Shown in pieces: positions 50,131-58,774 of a DNA stretch of 64,000 bases. The stretch covers positions 193,051-257,050 of the forward strand of contig NZ_MOBP01000003.1 of the NCBI RefSeq assembly GCF_003732665.1. The letters are read 5' to 3'. Both the position numbers and the translations under genes were made by a program. Every line of letters starts with the position of its first letter. The first letter of the stretch is position 1. The notes beneath the pieces were generated by a model that was given only the letters and a program-made list of their open reading frames with translations, did no database searches and was not told the origin of the DNA. This DNA comes from Pseudomonas frederiksbergensis. Its GTDB lineage: Bacteria > Pseudomonadota > Gammaproteobacteria > Pseudomonadales > Pseudomonadaceae.

Positions 50131-50445
50131 TCAGCTGCCCGTGCCACCACCCGCGCCGCCCGTCCCGCCACCGGCCGCACCGGTGCCGCCACCTGCGCCA
50201 GAACCACTGGTGCCGCCATTACTGCCATTCACCCCCGAGCCGGAGCCCGATGAGTTCGTGCCGTTATTGCCTTCTTTTCCGCCTGACGGCGCGCCGGGCG
50301 TGCTGTTGGGTGGCAGGGTCGAACCGCTGACGCCGCCCGATTTGGTGCCGGTGGCGTCAGGACCGTCGTTGGCGGCATAGCTGGCGAAGGACGCGGTGCA
50401 CAGCAAGCCTGCCAGCAGCAGCGAGGTGATTTTGCGCGTGATCAT
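50131..50445 (-). CDS. Small secreted Gly/Ser-rich protein
   Basis: This 104-residue protein has a signal peptide (SYAAN, about residue 25) and a low-complexity tail of GSGSG, GGTSGSG and repeated GGGTG units ending GGGTGS. The ATG follows GGAGAC. The repeats give one continuous long frame on each strand, so this frame was chosen by its ribosome site and signal peptide. It resembles small repetitive exported proteins; no role is known. Confidence 0.7.
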   Translation of the reverse strand: MITRKITSLLLAGLLCTASFASYAANDGPDATGTKSGGVSGSTLPPNSTPGAPSGGKEGNNGTNSSGSGSGVNGSNGGTSGSGAGGGTGAAGGGTGGAGGGTGS

Positions 50446-50529
50446 GGTACGTCTCCAGAATTGAGTCGTTACCTGATATTGGTCTGGAAACTGGCGCGGT
50501 AGGTGCCGATTGGATGACGAATGGTTGTT

Positions 50530-51048
50530 TCAGCCGAGTGGCTTCTGGAACAACCGGTTCTCGTACGCGTTACCGCCGAACTCGTATTGAGTCACGCCCA
50601 CCTCTTCATAGCCCAGCGCCTGGTAAAACGCCCTGGCACGATGATTTTCGACCCAGGCTGACAACCATAGGAAAGGTTTCCCGCTCTCCCGCGTCAGCGC
50701 TTCGGCTTGCTGGAGCAACGCTTGCCCGATCCCTTGCCGATGGGCATGGCGCTGTACGTACAGACGAACCAGTTCGGTTCCGGCGGATAACCAGGGAATC
50801 GGCCCTTCGGCGTTGGCGACAATCTCGGCGAAACCCTGTAGATGGCCATCGCGTTCGGCCAGCACGAATAGGGTGGCCGGGTTGCTCAAGCGCGATTCAA
50901 ACCGGTCGGGCGCATAAACGCTGAGGGCTTCTTGTGCGAGGTCAGCACGCATGCCATCGGTTGCGTAGGTATCGAGGAACACTTGAGTGGCGAGGCCGCT
51001 AATGCACAGGGCATCTGCAGGTTGGCCGAGGCGGTAGTGGAGGGGCAT
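50530..51048 (-). CDS. GNAT-family N-acetyltransferase
   Basis: This 172-residue protein has the GNAT fold: LFVLAERDGHLQGFAEIV, the acetyl-CoA motif A in LYVQRHAHRQGIGQALLQQ (Q/R-x-x-G-x-G/A), and ARAFYQALGYEEVG near the end. It transfers acetyl groups to an amine of unknown identity. The frame begins at MPLHYRLGQPAD. It stands alone next to a REP pair. Confidence 0.88.
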   Translation of the reverse strand: MPLHYRLGQPADALCISGLATQVFLDTYATDGMRADLAQEALSVYAPDRFESRLSNPATLFVLAERDGHLQGFAEIVANAEGPIPWLSAGTELVRLYVQRHAHRQGIGQALLQQAEALTRESGKPFLWLSAWVENHRARAFYQALGYEEVGVTQYEFGGNAYENRLFQKPLG

Positions 51049-51082
51049 GGGTACGACGTCCTTTTCGTTGGTGAAGATCTAA

Positions 51083-51172
51083 TGTGGGAGCGGGCTTGCT
51101 CGCGAATGCGGCGTATCAGCCGACTTAAATGTTGAATGACACACTGCTTTCGCGAGCAAGCCCGCTCCCACA
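51083..51172. repeat. Inverted REP pair
   Basis: Two REP arms around AATGCGGCGTATCAGCCG-like sequence, between the two acetyltransferase genes. Confidence 0.85.
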
Positions 51173-51185
51173 CTATTTTGGGGTG

Positions 51186-51761
51186 TTAGCGGGAGAGTTG
51201 GTTTTCCAGGTTCTGCCGGACTTGCGGCCACTCATCATCAATGATGCTGAAGCGCACCGAGTTGCGCTTGCGCCCGTCGGGCATGATCCGTTCGTGGCGC
51301 ACGATGCCTTCTTGCTGCGCGCCCAGCCTGAGGATCGCGTTGCGGGATTTCTGGTTGTTTTCGTCGGTGGTGAATTGCACCCGCACGCAGTCGAGCGCTT
51401 CGAAGGCGTGGCGCAGCATCAGGTATTTGGCTTCGGTGTTGACGAAGGTTTTCTGCCAGCGGGCGCTGATCCAGCTGCTGCCGATTTCAAGCTTGCGGTT
51501 GAGTCGGTCGACTTTCCAGAACCGTGTCGAGCCAATGACCTCGCCGGTGTCCTTGAGCACGATGACGAACGGCAGGACGGTGCCGGCATCGCGGCCGTCG
51601 AGGGCTCTTTTCAAGTAGCTGTCGACGGTGGACGAGGAGGGCACGACGGTGACGGTCAGGTTCCACAGTTCACCGTCTTCGGCAGCCTGGACCAGGGCGT
51701 CGGCATCGGTGTATTGCAGGGGGCGCAGGATGATTCTGTTGCCTTCGAGGGTGGTTTCCAT
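51186..51761 (-). CDS. GNAT-family acetyltransferase, RimJ/RimL-like
   Basis: This 191-residue protein follows the RimJ/RimL type: LEGNRIILRPLQYTDADALV at the start, FWKVDRLNRKLEIGSSWI in the middle and VRVQFTTDENNQKSRNAILRLGA toward the end. The start METTLEGN is chosen; a long upstream frame of Arg-rich sequence is not protein-like. Substrates of this type include N-terminal amino groups and small amines. Confidence 0.88.
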   Translation of the reverse strand: METTLEGNRIILRPLQYTDADALVQAAEDGELWNLTVTVVPSSSTVDSYLKRALDGRDAGTVLPFVIVLKDTGEVIGSTRFWKVDRLNRKLEIGSSWISARWQKTFVNTEAKYLMLRHAFEALDCVRVQFTTDENNQKSRNAILRLGAQQEGIVRHERIMPDGRKRNSVRFSIIDDEWPQVRQNLENQLSR

Positions 51762-51893
51762 GGCGTGGCTATTCTCGGCAGATCGGGCAGGGCGTTGGGT
51801 CGCAGTATTACGCCGTACATTGCGTCGCCGACGCAACCACCGGAACGGGTCGAGGTCACACACTAAACACCTCGCAGCCAAGGGCATGGGTCG

Positions 51894-52688
51894 ATGAAAA
51901 ACTTGCGAATCGCGACGTTCAACGTCAACGGCCTGCGGGCGCGACTGCCGAATCTGCTGGCCTGGCTGGCGCGAGAACAACCCGACATCGTGTGTCTGCA
52001 GGAACTCAAATCCCTCGACAGCGCGTTCCCCGCCGCCGAACTGGAAGCCGCCGGTTACGGCGCAATCTGGCAGGGCCAGTCCTCATGGAACGGCGTGGCG
52101 ATCCTGGCTCGGGATGCGCAACCGCTGGAGAGTCGTCGCGGCTTGCCCGGAGACGACAGCGACACCCAGAGCCGCTATCTGGAAGCGGCGGTTCACGGGG
52201 TGCTGGTCGGCTGCCTTTATCTGCCCAACGGCAACCCGCAGCCGGGGCCGAAGTTCGACTACAAACTGGCATGGTTCGAACGCCTGATCGGTTACGCGCA
52301 AGCCCTCCAGGCCAGCGATCACCCGGTAGTGCTGGCGGGCGACTACAACGTGGTGCCCACCGACCTCGACATCTACAACCCGCGCTCCTGGCTCAAGGAC
52401 GCGCTGCTGCAACCGCAGAGCCGCGAGTGTTATCAACGCCTGCTGGACCAGGGCTGGACCGATTCCCTGCGGCATCTCTATCCGCAAGATCGTCTCTATA
52501 CGTTCTGGGATTATTTCCGCCAGCACTGGCAGAAAAATTCCGGATTGCGCATTGATCATCTTTTGCTGAACCCGGCGCTGAGTCCGTATCTGCAAGAGGC
52601 CGGCGTCGATGCCTGGGTGCGTAACGAGCCCCATGCCAGCGACCATGCGCCAACCTGGATCCGCTTGGGATCGCGCAAGCGCCGCTGA
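51894..52688 (+). CDS. xthA: Exodeoxyribonuclease III
   Basis: This 264-residue AP endonuclease/3'-exonuclease belongs to the ExoIII/APE1 family. It has the metal-binding and catalytic blocks IVCLQELKS (Glu near 39), AGDYNVVPTDLDIYNP (Asp and Asn near 150), RIDHLLLNP and the final ASDHAPTWI with the catalytic Asp-His. It acts in base-excision repair and can remove 3' blocks. The ATG lies just after CATGGGTCG and is the only good start. Confidence 0.93.
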   Translation: MKNLRIATFNVNGLRARLPNLLAWLAREQPDIVCLQELKSLDSAFPAAELEAAGYGAIWQGQSSWNGVAILARDAQPLESRRGLPGDDSDTQSRYLEAAVHGVLVGCLYLPNGNPQPGPKFDYKLAWFERLIGYAQALQASDHPVVLAGDYNVVPTDLDIYNPRSWLKDALLQPQSRECYQRLLDQGWTDSLRHLYPQDRLYTFWDYFRQHWQKNSGLRIDHLLLNPALSPYLQEAGVDAWVRNEPHASDHAPTWIRLGSRKRR

Positions 52689-52799
52689 TTTTTCCGTGGC
52701 GCCGATTGGCGAAATCAATTGTCGGTCAAACTGCTTTATCCCTTATATATGGCGGCCATCAGCGGAGCGATCCGCGGCCCCGCGCATAAGGACTGAGCA

Positions 52800-53627
52800 A
52801 TGAGCGAGCCACGCCTCAAGAATCTGAATCTGTATTTGCAGCGCCTGGGTTTCAGCGCTCCCCCTGCACCGACGCTGGAAACCTTGCAACAACTTCAACT
52901 GCGCCACACCGGCGCCTTCGCGTTCGAAAATCTCACCACGTTGTCGGGCGAGCCGGTGCTCATCGATCTGGCGTCCGTGGAGCACAAAGTCCTGCATCAG
53001 GGCCGGGGGGGTTACTGCTATGAACTGAACAACCTGTTCCTGGCCTTGCTGCAAGACCTGGGTTTTGTCGCTCGCGGCATCAGCGGTCGCGTCGTGATGG
53101 GCCAGCCGGAAGGCGCGTGGACGGCCCGCACCCATCGCTTGAGTCTGGTGATGCTGGACGGCGTGCGCTACATCACCGATGTCGGCTTCGGCGGTATGGT
53201 GCCGACCGCGCCGTTGCTGCTCGACACGAGCGACGAACAATCGACGCCTCACGAACCTTATCGCATTGAGCACCATGCCGATGGCTACACCCTGCGAGCC
53301 AAGGTCGGCGATGAATGGCGCGCAATGTACATCTTCGATTTACAGCGCCAGGAAGACATCGATTTCACTTTGGGCAACTGGTATGTCTCGACCCACCCGG
53401 AATCGTCTTTCGTCAAACAACTGATGGTGGCGCGTACGGGGCAAGGGTGGCGGCGGACCCTCAATAACGGCAGTTTTGCCATTCACCGGATCGGCGAGGA
53501 AAGTGAACGGCGCCAAGTGACGGATGTGCATGAATTGATCGGCTTGCTGGAAAGCGAATTCGATATCCGCGTGCCAGCGCACGAAGGTCTGACGCACACT
53601 CTCCAACGCTTGATCGTCGTTGCCTAG
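52800..53627 (+). CDS. nat: Arylamine N-acetyltransferase
   Basis: This 275-residue enzyme has the NAT triad: Cys73 in GRGGYCYELN, His112 in ARTHRLSL and Asp127 in ITDVGFGG. It moves acetyl from acetyl-CoA to arylamines and hydrazines. Length and order match bacterial NATs. It follows xthA by 111 bp, and a terminator is placed downstream. Confidence 0.95.
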   Translation: MSEPRLKNLNLYLQRLGFSAPPAPTLETLQQLQLRHTGAFAFENLTTLSGEPVLIDLASVEHKVLHQGRGGYCYELNNLFLALLQDLGFVARGISGRVVMGQPEGAWTARTHRLSLVMLDGVRYITDVGFGGMVPTAPLLLDTSDEQSTPHEPYRIEHHADGYTLRAKVGDEWRAMYIFDLQRQEDIDFTLGNWYVSTHPESSFVKQLMVARTGQGWRRTLNNGSFAIHRIGEESERRQVTDVHELIGLLESEFDIRVPAHEGLTHTLQRLIVVA

Positions 53628-53645
53628 CTCGCTGGCAGGCGCTTG

Positions 53646-53682
53646 AAAAAAGGGCAGATTTGATCAATCTGCCCTTTTTTTG
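53646..53682. terminator. Bidirectional terminator between nat and brnA
   Basis: The stem GGGCAGATT / AATCTGCCC with an A-run and a long T-run ends nat and, in the other direction, the brnTA operon. Confidence 0.85.
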
Positions 53683-53703
53683 CCCGGTGAGCAGTGCCGC
53701 TGA

Positions 53704-54039
53704 CTAGGGCCGAACATCCGGCTCCATCACCCGATGCAGTTCGCTGAGCGCGTCCGCGAGTTTTTTCTCAAGGATTTTCAGATCGGTCGCCGTCACCCCT
53801 TTTTTGAGATGAGCCGTTGCACTTTGTTGGTCTGCCTTCGCAGGGTGCCCTCTATCGTGGAGCAGGCCTTGTCGCAAGGTGTTGTTGATCACCGTCTGAT
53901 AACCAAACCCCTCGTTCTGCGCAACCCCGCGAGCCGCCTCGATCACGGCATCATCGAGCATGATGGTAATCCGCGTCTTGCCTTTGCCAGAGGCAACCGC
54001 CCCGCGTTTGGCGTGGGTGAAGTCGTACTCGTCTTTCAT
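53704..54039 (-). CDS. brnA: BrnA-like antitoxin
   Basis: This 111-residue protein has a ribbon-helix-helix-like core with ITIMLDDAVIEAARG and QTVINNTLRQGLL, as in BrnA antitoxins, followed by a charged C-terminal extension. It should bind and neutralise BrnT and repress the operon. The ATG follows GGGAGGC at good spacing. It starts two bases after the toxin stop, in the usual toxin-first order of brnTA. Confidence 0.85.
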   Translation of the reverse strand: MKDEYDFTHAKRGAVASGKGKTRITIMLDDAVIEAARGVAQNEGFGYQTVINNTLRQGLLHDRGHPAKADQQSATAHLKKGVTATDLKILEKKLADALSELHRVMEPDVRP

Positions 54040-54041
54040 GG

Positions 54042-54323
54042 TCATGCCTCCCTGCACTGGCGCCGTTCGTTTTTTGTAGCGGCGCGTGCGGAAATGATTC
54101 GAACGAAATTCGGATCGCGCCAGGTGTAGGCCACCACCAGCACTCTTCCTTTAGCGTCTTGCCCCATGGTGATCCAGCGCTGTTCCTCGTGATCGCCGTC
54201 CTGCAAGGTCAGGGCTCGCTCGTCATCGAACACTGGCTCGGTTTCTGCAAGGCTGACACCTTGATGCTTGAGTTTGTTGGCTGCGTTTTTTGCTTTGTCG
54301 TACTGAATTTCGAATGGCTTCAT
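54042..54323 (-). CDS. brnT: BrnT-like ribonuclease toxin
   Basis: This 93-residue RelE-fold toxin has the BrnT pattern: EIQYDKAKNAANKLKHQGVS, PVFDDERAL, ERW-like QRWITMG and VVAYTWRD, then the C-terminal RIISARAATKNERR that carries basic catalytic residues. BrnT cleaves RNA and arrests growth unless bound by BrnA. The key positions look intact, so the pair should be functional. Confidence 0.88.
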   Translation of the reverse strand: MKPFEIQYDKAKNAANKLKHQGVSLAETEPVFDDERALTLQDGDHEEQRWITMGQDAKGRVLVVAYTWRDPNFVRIISARAATKNERRQCREA

Positions 54324-54476
54324 TATGCATACTTTATATGTATAAAAAAGAGGGCATCCGTGCCGGCGGTCGCCATGAAGAAAAAAGATTAGCGGGAGAA
54401 GGGAGGTAGGCCGGGATGGATGTATTTCAAGGTTTTAGAGCGATTGGACCCGCGGTGCGACGGTCAGGATGAACAG

Positions 54477-54521
54477 ATGTCCATAATCTGACTAGTTAGT
54501 TGTATACAACTCTATGGACAT
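54477..54521. promoter_or_regulatory. Candidate operator region of the permease gene
   Basis: A 14-base perfect palindrome, AGTTGTATACAACT (54498-54511), lies within a wider inverted repeat with arms ATGTCCATA (54477-54485) and TATGGACAT (54513-54521). TTGTATACAA is typical for GntR/FadR-type repressors. It is 60-100 bp before the permease ATG. Confidence 0.55.
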
Positions 54522-54578
54522 TTGTCCTGAGTCTTGCATACAGTGTGCGCATAACAAAAACCAGGGAACCCCCCAACC

Positions 54579-56096
54579 ATGAAAACGCCCCATGTTTCAC
54601 ACCAACGGCCCGAGGACGAAAATCTCGGGATCGGCGCGAATATGGCTTACGGCCTGCAACACGTTCTGACCATGTACGGCGGCATCGTCGCGGTGCCCTT
54701 GATCATCGGCCAGGCGGCCGGGCTCTCGCCGGCGGACATCGGTTTGTTGATTGCTGCTTCATTGTTTGCGGGGGGGCTGGCGACGCTGCTGCAAACCCTC
54801 GGTCTACCGTTTTTCGGTTGTCAGTTGCCGCTGGTGCAGGGCGTGTCGTTCTCTGGCGTCGCGACCATGGTGGCGATTGTCAGCAGTGGCGGGGAGGGCG
54901 GCTTCCAGTCGATCCTGGGCGCGGTGATCGCCGCGTCACTGATCGGCTTGCTGATCACTCCGGTGTTTTCGCGAATAACCAAATTCTTCCCGCCGCTGGT
55001 CACGGGCATCGTGATTACCACCATCGGCCTGACGCTAATGCCGGTCGCGGCACGCTGGGCCATGGGCGGCAACAGCCATGCCCCGGACTTCGGCAGCATG
55101 GCCAATATCGGCCTGGCAGCCGTGACCCTGGTGCTGGTGCTGCTGTTGAGCAAGATTGGCAGCGCAACCATCTCCCGTTTGTCGATCCTGCTGGCCATGG
55201 TCATCGGCACGGTGATCGCGGTGTTCCTCGGCATGGCGGACTTCTCGTCCGTCACCCAAGGCCCGATGTTCGGCTTCCCGACCCCGTTCCACTTTGGCAT
55301 GCCGACCTTTCACTTTGCGGCGATCCTGTCGATGTGCATCGTGATCATGGTGACCCTGGTGGAAACCTCGGCCGACATCCTGGCGGTGGGCGAGATCATC
55401 GGCACCAAAGTCGATTCCAAGCGTCTGGGCAATGGCCTGCGGGCTGACATGCTGTCGAGCATGATCGCGCCGATCTTCGGTTCCTTCACCCAAAGTGCTT
55501 TCGCCCAGAACGTCGGGCTGGTGGCGGTGACCGGGATAAAAAGCCGCTTCGTGGTCGCCACCGGCGGTGTGTTCCTGGTGATCCTCGGCCTGCTGCCCTT
55601 CATGGGCCGGGTCATCGCGGCGGTGCCGACATCGGTGCTCGGCGGCGCCGGCATCGTGCTGTTCGGCACCGTGGCCGCCAGCGGCATTCGTACGCTGTCC
55701 AAGGTCGACTACCGCAACAACGTCAACCTGATCATCGTTGCCACCTCCATCGGCTTCGGCATGATCCCCATCGCCGCACCGAACTTCTACGACCACTTCC
55801 CGAGCTGGTTCGCCACCATCTTCCATTCGGGCATCAGCTCCTCGGCGATCATGGCCATCGTCCTGAACCTGACCTTCAACCACTTCACCACCGGCAACTC
55901 GGACCAGCAGTCCGTGTTCGCCGCCGGCACCGAACGCGTCCTGCGCTACCAGGACCTGGCGGCATTGCGCGAAGGGGATTACTTCAGCGAAGGCAAACTG
56001 CATGACTGCGACGGCAAGGAAATCCCGGTGATCGAGGCGGAACATGGACATGCCGAGCCGCGGGCAGCGCATGCGAAAAGTGGGGAGCATGTTTGA
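54579..56096 (+). CDS. NCS2-family xanthine/uracil permease
   Basis: This 505-residue transporter has about 14 membrane segments and the NCS2 signatures: QHVLTMYGG near residue 27, PLVQGVSFSGVAT near residue 84, VETSADILAVGEI (about 262-275), and SAFAQNVGLVAVTG. It imports purines such as xanthine or urate with protons; the exact base is not certain. The C-terminal 50 residues are charged and cytosolic. A palindromic operator candidate is upstream. No purine catabolic genes lie next to it here. Confidence 0.92.
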   Translation: MKTPHVSHQRPEDENLGIGANMAYGLQHVLTMYGGIVAVPLIIGQAAGLSPADIGLLIAASLFAGGLATLLQTLGLPFFGCQLPLVQGVSFSGVATMVAIVSSGGEGGFQSILGAVIAASLIGLLITPVFSRITKFFPPLVTGIVITTIGLTLMPVAARWAMGGNSHAPDFGSMANIGLAAVTLVLVLLLSKIGSATISRLSILLAMVIGTVIAVFLGMADFSSVTQGPMFGFPTPFHFGMPTFHFAAILSMCIVIMVTLVETSADILAVGEIIGTKVDSKRLGNGLRADMLSSMIAPIFGSFTQSAFAQNVGLVAVTGIKSRFVVATGGVFLVILGLLPFMGRVIAAVPTSVLGGAGIVLFGTVAASGIRTLSKVDYRNNVNLIIVATSIGFGMIPIAAPNFYDHFPSWFATIFHSGISSSAIMAIVLNLTFNHFTTGNSDQQSVFAAGTERVLRYQDLAALREGDYFSEGKLHDCDGKEIPVIEAEHGHAEPRAAHAKSGEHV

Positions 56097-56124
56097 CGTT
56101 AGTCGTTCGCTAAAAGGGCTGTAG

Positions 56125-56209
56125 ATCAAAAGATCGCAGCCTTCGGCGGCGCCCACAGGTGAATGCGAATCCTGTGTAGGAGCTGCCGAAGGCTGCGATC
56201 TTTTGGCTT
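56125..56209. repeat. Second-family inverted repeat
   Basis: GATCAAAAGATCGCAGCCTT and the complement-type arm GGAGCTGCCGAAGGCTGCGA lie about 40 bases apart. It matches the element at 39867-39970. Confidence 0.8.
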
Positions 56210-56225
56210 TTAATGCGCCCACAAA

Positions 56226-56258
56226 AAAGCCCCTGAACCTTTCGATTCAGGGGCTTTT
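56226..56258 (-). terminator. Terminator after tRNA-Asn
   Basis: The stem AAGCCCCTGAA / TTCAGGGGCTT with a T-run on the tRNA side ends the leftward tRNA transcript. Confidence 0.8.
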
Positions 56259-56271
56259 CGGTACTTCTGTC

Positions 56272-56347
<76 letters not shown>

Positions 56348-56574
56348 ATGGCGTGTATGTTACTGATTCAAAAAGAGAAGTCAAGCGTCGATTAGCATCT
56401 TGGCTGATTCTCTGGCGCTAAGAGTGTTTTAACGCTCATTGGCGGTTACCAGAACCGTAGCAGAGGTCTACCATAGCCGCCCGGAAGTGGTGACACGCGC
56501 TGCCGGCCATTCGCCGAAAAGGTACGCGCCATGAATCATCCAGCATTTACATCGCATAACAACGGGGTGTTCGC

Positions 56575-56805
56575 ATGAGCATCGCCCAGATCAGCCTGCC
56601 CAAGGGTGTCGGCCCTCACGCCGAGAAACTGTTCGACGCCATCACTCAGGCCAGCACCGCCGACGAATTGAACCGCGCCGGTGGCAAGGCTGAAGGCTTC
56701 GTTCTTGGCCTGGAAAGCGCCAAGGCCATCAAAAGCCAGGTGGCCGAATCGCTTTACGTGGCTTTTGACGATGCCGCCAGTCAGCGCGCAACCGAACTGG
56801 CTTAA
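56575..56805 (+). CDS. Conserved small protein of unknown function
   Basis: This 76-residue soluble protein starts MSIAQISLPKGVG and has a regular helical pattern (ADELNRAGGKAEGFVLGLESAKAI). I do not know its function. Its stop codon TAA overlaps the TAA of the convergent gene in the shared sequence TTAA, so the two messages overlap at their very ends. Confidence 0.72.
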   Translation: MSIAQISLPKGVGPHAEKLFDAITQASTADELNRAGGKAEGFVLGLESAKAIKSQVAESLYVAFDDAASQRATELA

Positions 56806-57005
56806 CCGCCGAAGGTGAAGGTGCCGAGCATCAGCTTGGCATACAGCATTGTGGCGCCAAGCTGTACCAGCCACAGGGCCAGGCCGCCGAGAAACACACC
56901 GGCCGCCACTTGCAGCACCAGGTTGTTGCCGCGTTTGGTCGGGGTGGTGCGGGGCGCGAAATGGTCCAGTTCGTCCCGGTCAGCGCGTAGGTCATCGTTT
57001 TTCAT
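56802..57005 (-). CDS. Small membrane protein
   Basis: This 67-residue protein has a charged N-terminus (MKNDDLRADRDELDHFAPR) and one or two hydrophobic segments at about residues 30-62 (LVLQVAAGVFLGGLALWLVQLGA). A longer in-frame start would run through a REP element and is rejected. No function is known. It overlaps the convergent gene by the four bases TTAA. Confidence 0.75.
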   Translation of the reverse strand: MKNDDLRADRDELDHFAPRTTPTKRGNNLVLQVAAGVFLGGLALWLVQLGATMLYAKLMLGTFTFGG

Positions 57006-57040
57006 GTGGGTTCTCGTAGATTCAGGTGTACACAAAACCC

Positions 57041-57130
57041 TGTGGGAGCGGGCTTGCTCGCGAAGAGGGCATATCAGTCGACATCGTTGTTGCCTGAGAT
57101 GCCCCCTTCGCGAGCAAGCCCGCTCCCACA
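57041..57130. repeat. Inverted REP pair
   Basis: Two REP arms around AGAGGGCATATCAGTCGAC-like sequence, upstream of the small membrane protein gene. Confidence 0.85.
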
Positions 57131-57189
57131 GTTGATCTGTGTGGAGTTTAGAGGGCACGGATAGCGCTTTGACACTTATCTGCGACAAA

Positions 57190-57227
57190 TAAAAAACGGG
57201 AAGCCCATCGGCTTCCCGTTTTTCGTA
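57190..57227. terminator. Terminator downstream of the aminotransferase gene
   Basis: The stem ACGGGAAGCC / GGCTTCCCGT with A-run and T-run flanks ends the leftward aminotransferase transcript. Confidence 0.8.
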
Positions 57228-57238
57228 CTGCGCGAGAC

Positions 57239-58435
57239 TCAGATCACTTGAACGATGGCCTTGGTCACCGCATCAATGTTGCTCTGGTTCAGCGCAGCCA
57301 CGCAGATGCGGCCGGTGTCCAGGGCGTAGATGCCGAACTCGCTGCGCAGACGGGTCACTTGCTCAACCGTCAGGCCGGAGTAGGAGAACATGCCGCGCTG
57401 ACGACCGACAAAGCTGAAGTCGCGCTGCGGTGCCTGTTTCGCCAGCGCCTCAACCATCTGGATGCGCATGCCGCGAATCCGCAGGCGCATTTCGGCCAGT
57501 TCTTCTTCCCACTGGGCGCGCAGTTCCGGGCTGTTCAGCACGGCAGCGACGATGCTGGCACCGTGGGTCGGCGGGTTGGAGTAGTTGGTACGGATCACGC
57601 GTTTGACTTGCGACAGCACGCGCGCGCTTTCTTCTTTCGATTCGCTGACGATCGACAGGGCGCCCACGCGCTCGCCGTACAGCGAGAACGATTTGGAGAA
57701 CGAGCTGGAGACGAAGAAGGTCAGGCCCGATTCGGCGAACAGGCGCACGGCTGCGGCGTCTTCGTCGATGCCATCGCCAAAGCCCTGGTAGGCCATGTCG
57801 AGGAACGGCACGTGACCTTTGGCTTTCACGACTTCCAGCACGTTGTTCCAGTCCGCCGGGCTCAGGTCGACGCCGGTCGGGTTGTGGCAGCAGGCGTGCA
57901 ACACAACGATCGAGCCGTTCGGCAGGGCGTTCAGGTCTTCCAGCAGGCCGGCGCGGTTAACGTCGTGGGTCGCGGCGTCGTAGTAGCGATAGTTCTGCAC
58001 CGGGAAACCGGCGGTTTCGAACAGTGCCCGGTGGTTTTCCCAGCTCGGATCGCTGATCGCCACGACGGCGTTCGGCAGCAGTTGCTTGAGGAAGTCGGCA
58101 CCGATTTTCAGTGCGCCGGTTCCGCCAACGGCTTGAGTGGTGAGCACGCGGCCGGAAGCGATCAGCGGCGAGTCATTGCCGAACAGCAGTTTTTGCACGG
58201 CCTGGTCGTAGGCGGCAATACCGTCGATGGGCAAGTAGCCACGGGAAGCGTGTTGAGCGACGCGAATCGTCTCGGCTTCGACAACGGCGCGCAGGAGTGG
58301 AATTCGCCCCTCCTCGTTGCAGTAAACACCGACCCCCAGGTTGACCTTATTGGTACGGGTATCGGCGTTGAATGCTTCGTTGAGGCCCAGGATTGGATCG
58401 CGTGGTGCCATTTCGACAGCGGAGAACAGGCTCAT
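57239..58435 (-). CDS. Aspartate/aromatic-amino-acid aminotransferase
   Basis: This 398-residue class I PLP enzyme is close in pattern to TyrB/AspC. It begins PRDPILGLNEAFNADTR and has VGVYCNEEGRIPLL. The PLP lysine is in SSSFSKSFSLYGERVG (about residue 246), and the Arg near the C-terminus in GRICVAALN is kept. It moves amino groups between aspartate or aromatic amino acids and 2-oxoglutarate. It is divergent from uvrB, as in other Pseudomonas genomes. Confidence 0.93.
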   Translation of the reverse strand: MSLFSAVEMAPRDPILGLNEAFNADTRTNKVNLGVGVYCNEEGRIPLLRAVVEAETIRVAQHASRGYLPIDGIAAYDQAVQKLLFGNDSPLIASGRVLTTQAVGGTGALKIGADFLKQLLPNAVVAISDPSWENHRALFETAGFPVQNYRYYDAATHDVNRAGLLEDLNALPNGSIVVLHACCHNPTGVDLSPADWNNVLEVVKAKGHVPFLDMAYQGFGDGIDEDAAAVRLFAESGLTFFVSSSFSKSFSLYGERVGALSIVSESKEESARVLSQVKRVIRTNYSNPPTHGASIVAAVLNSPELRAQWEEELAEMRLRIRGMRIQMVEALAKQAPQRDFSFVGRQRGMFSYSGLTVEQVTRLRSEFGIYALDTGRICVAALNQSNIDAVTKAIVQVI

Positions 58436-58774
58436 TTTTGCGGCGGCTCTGAATGGAGTGTGGAGGGACGTGTCGCGCTCCAGCCGAATGCACTAGAGCG
58501 GTGCACAAACGGGGAGCTAGTATAGAGGCCATCTGCGATGGCTGGCGACAGACGATTCGGCTTTTACCGTAAGTTTTTCCGATTATTTTTCGACCGTTAG
58601 TCGATTGGCATCGTCAAAGACTTCGAGGGATGTAGGACGTTTACCTTGAAAGCGCAGGCAATCGGCTCCACATTGAGCACAATCCAGTTTTTTCCTCGGG
58701 CGACGTCGGTCGTTTGCGGTCTTTCTCGTTCCTGTCCGGTTTGACCGTGCAAGGCGCGAATCCAGAGGTTTCGT
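58436..58774. other. 339-base gap between aminotransferase and uvrB
   Basis: No gene is supported here. The region must hold the divergent promoters. I looked for a LexA-type CTG-N10-CAG box before uvrB and saw no convincing one. Confidence 0.6.

Noticed and set aside
57248..58525. 425-codon plus-strand frame opposite the aminotransferase
   Set aside because: This is antisense to a well-supported PLP enzyme with its catalytic lysine; no independent signal.
58436..58774. LexA box before uvrB
   Set aside because: No CTG-N10-CAG with the usual AT-rich centre is visible in the gap.
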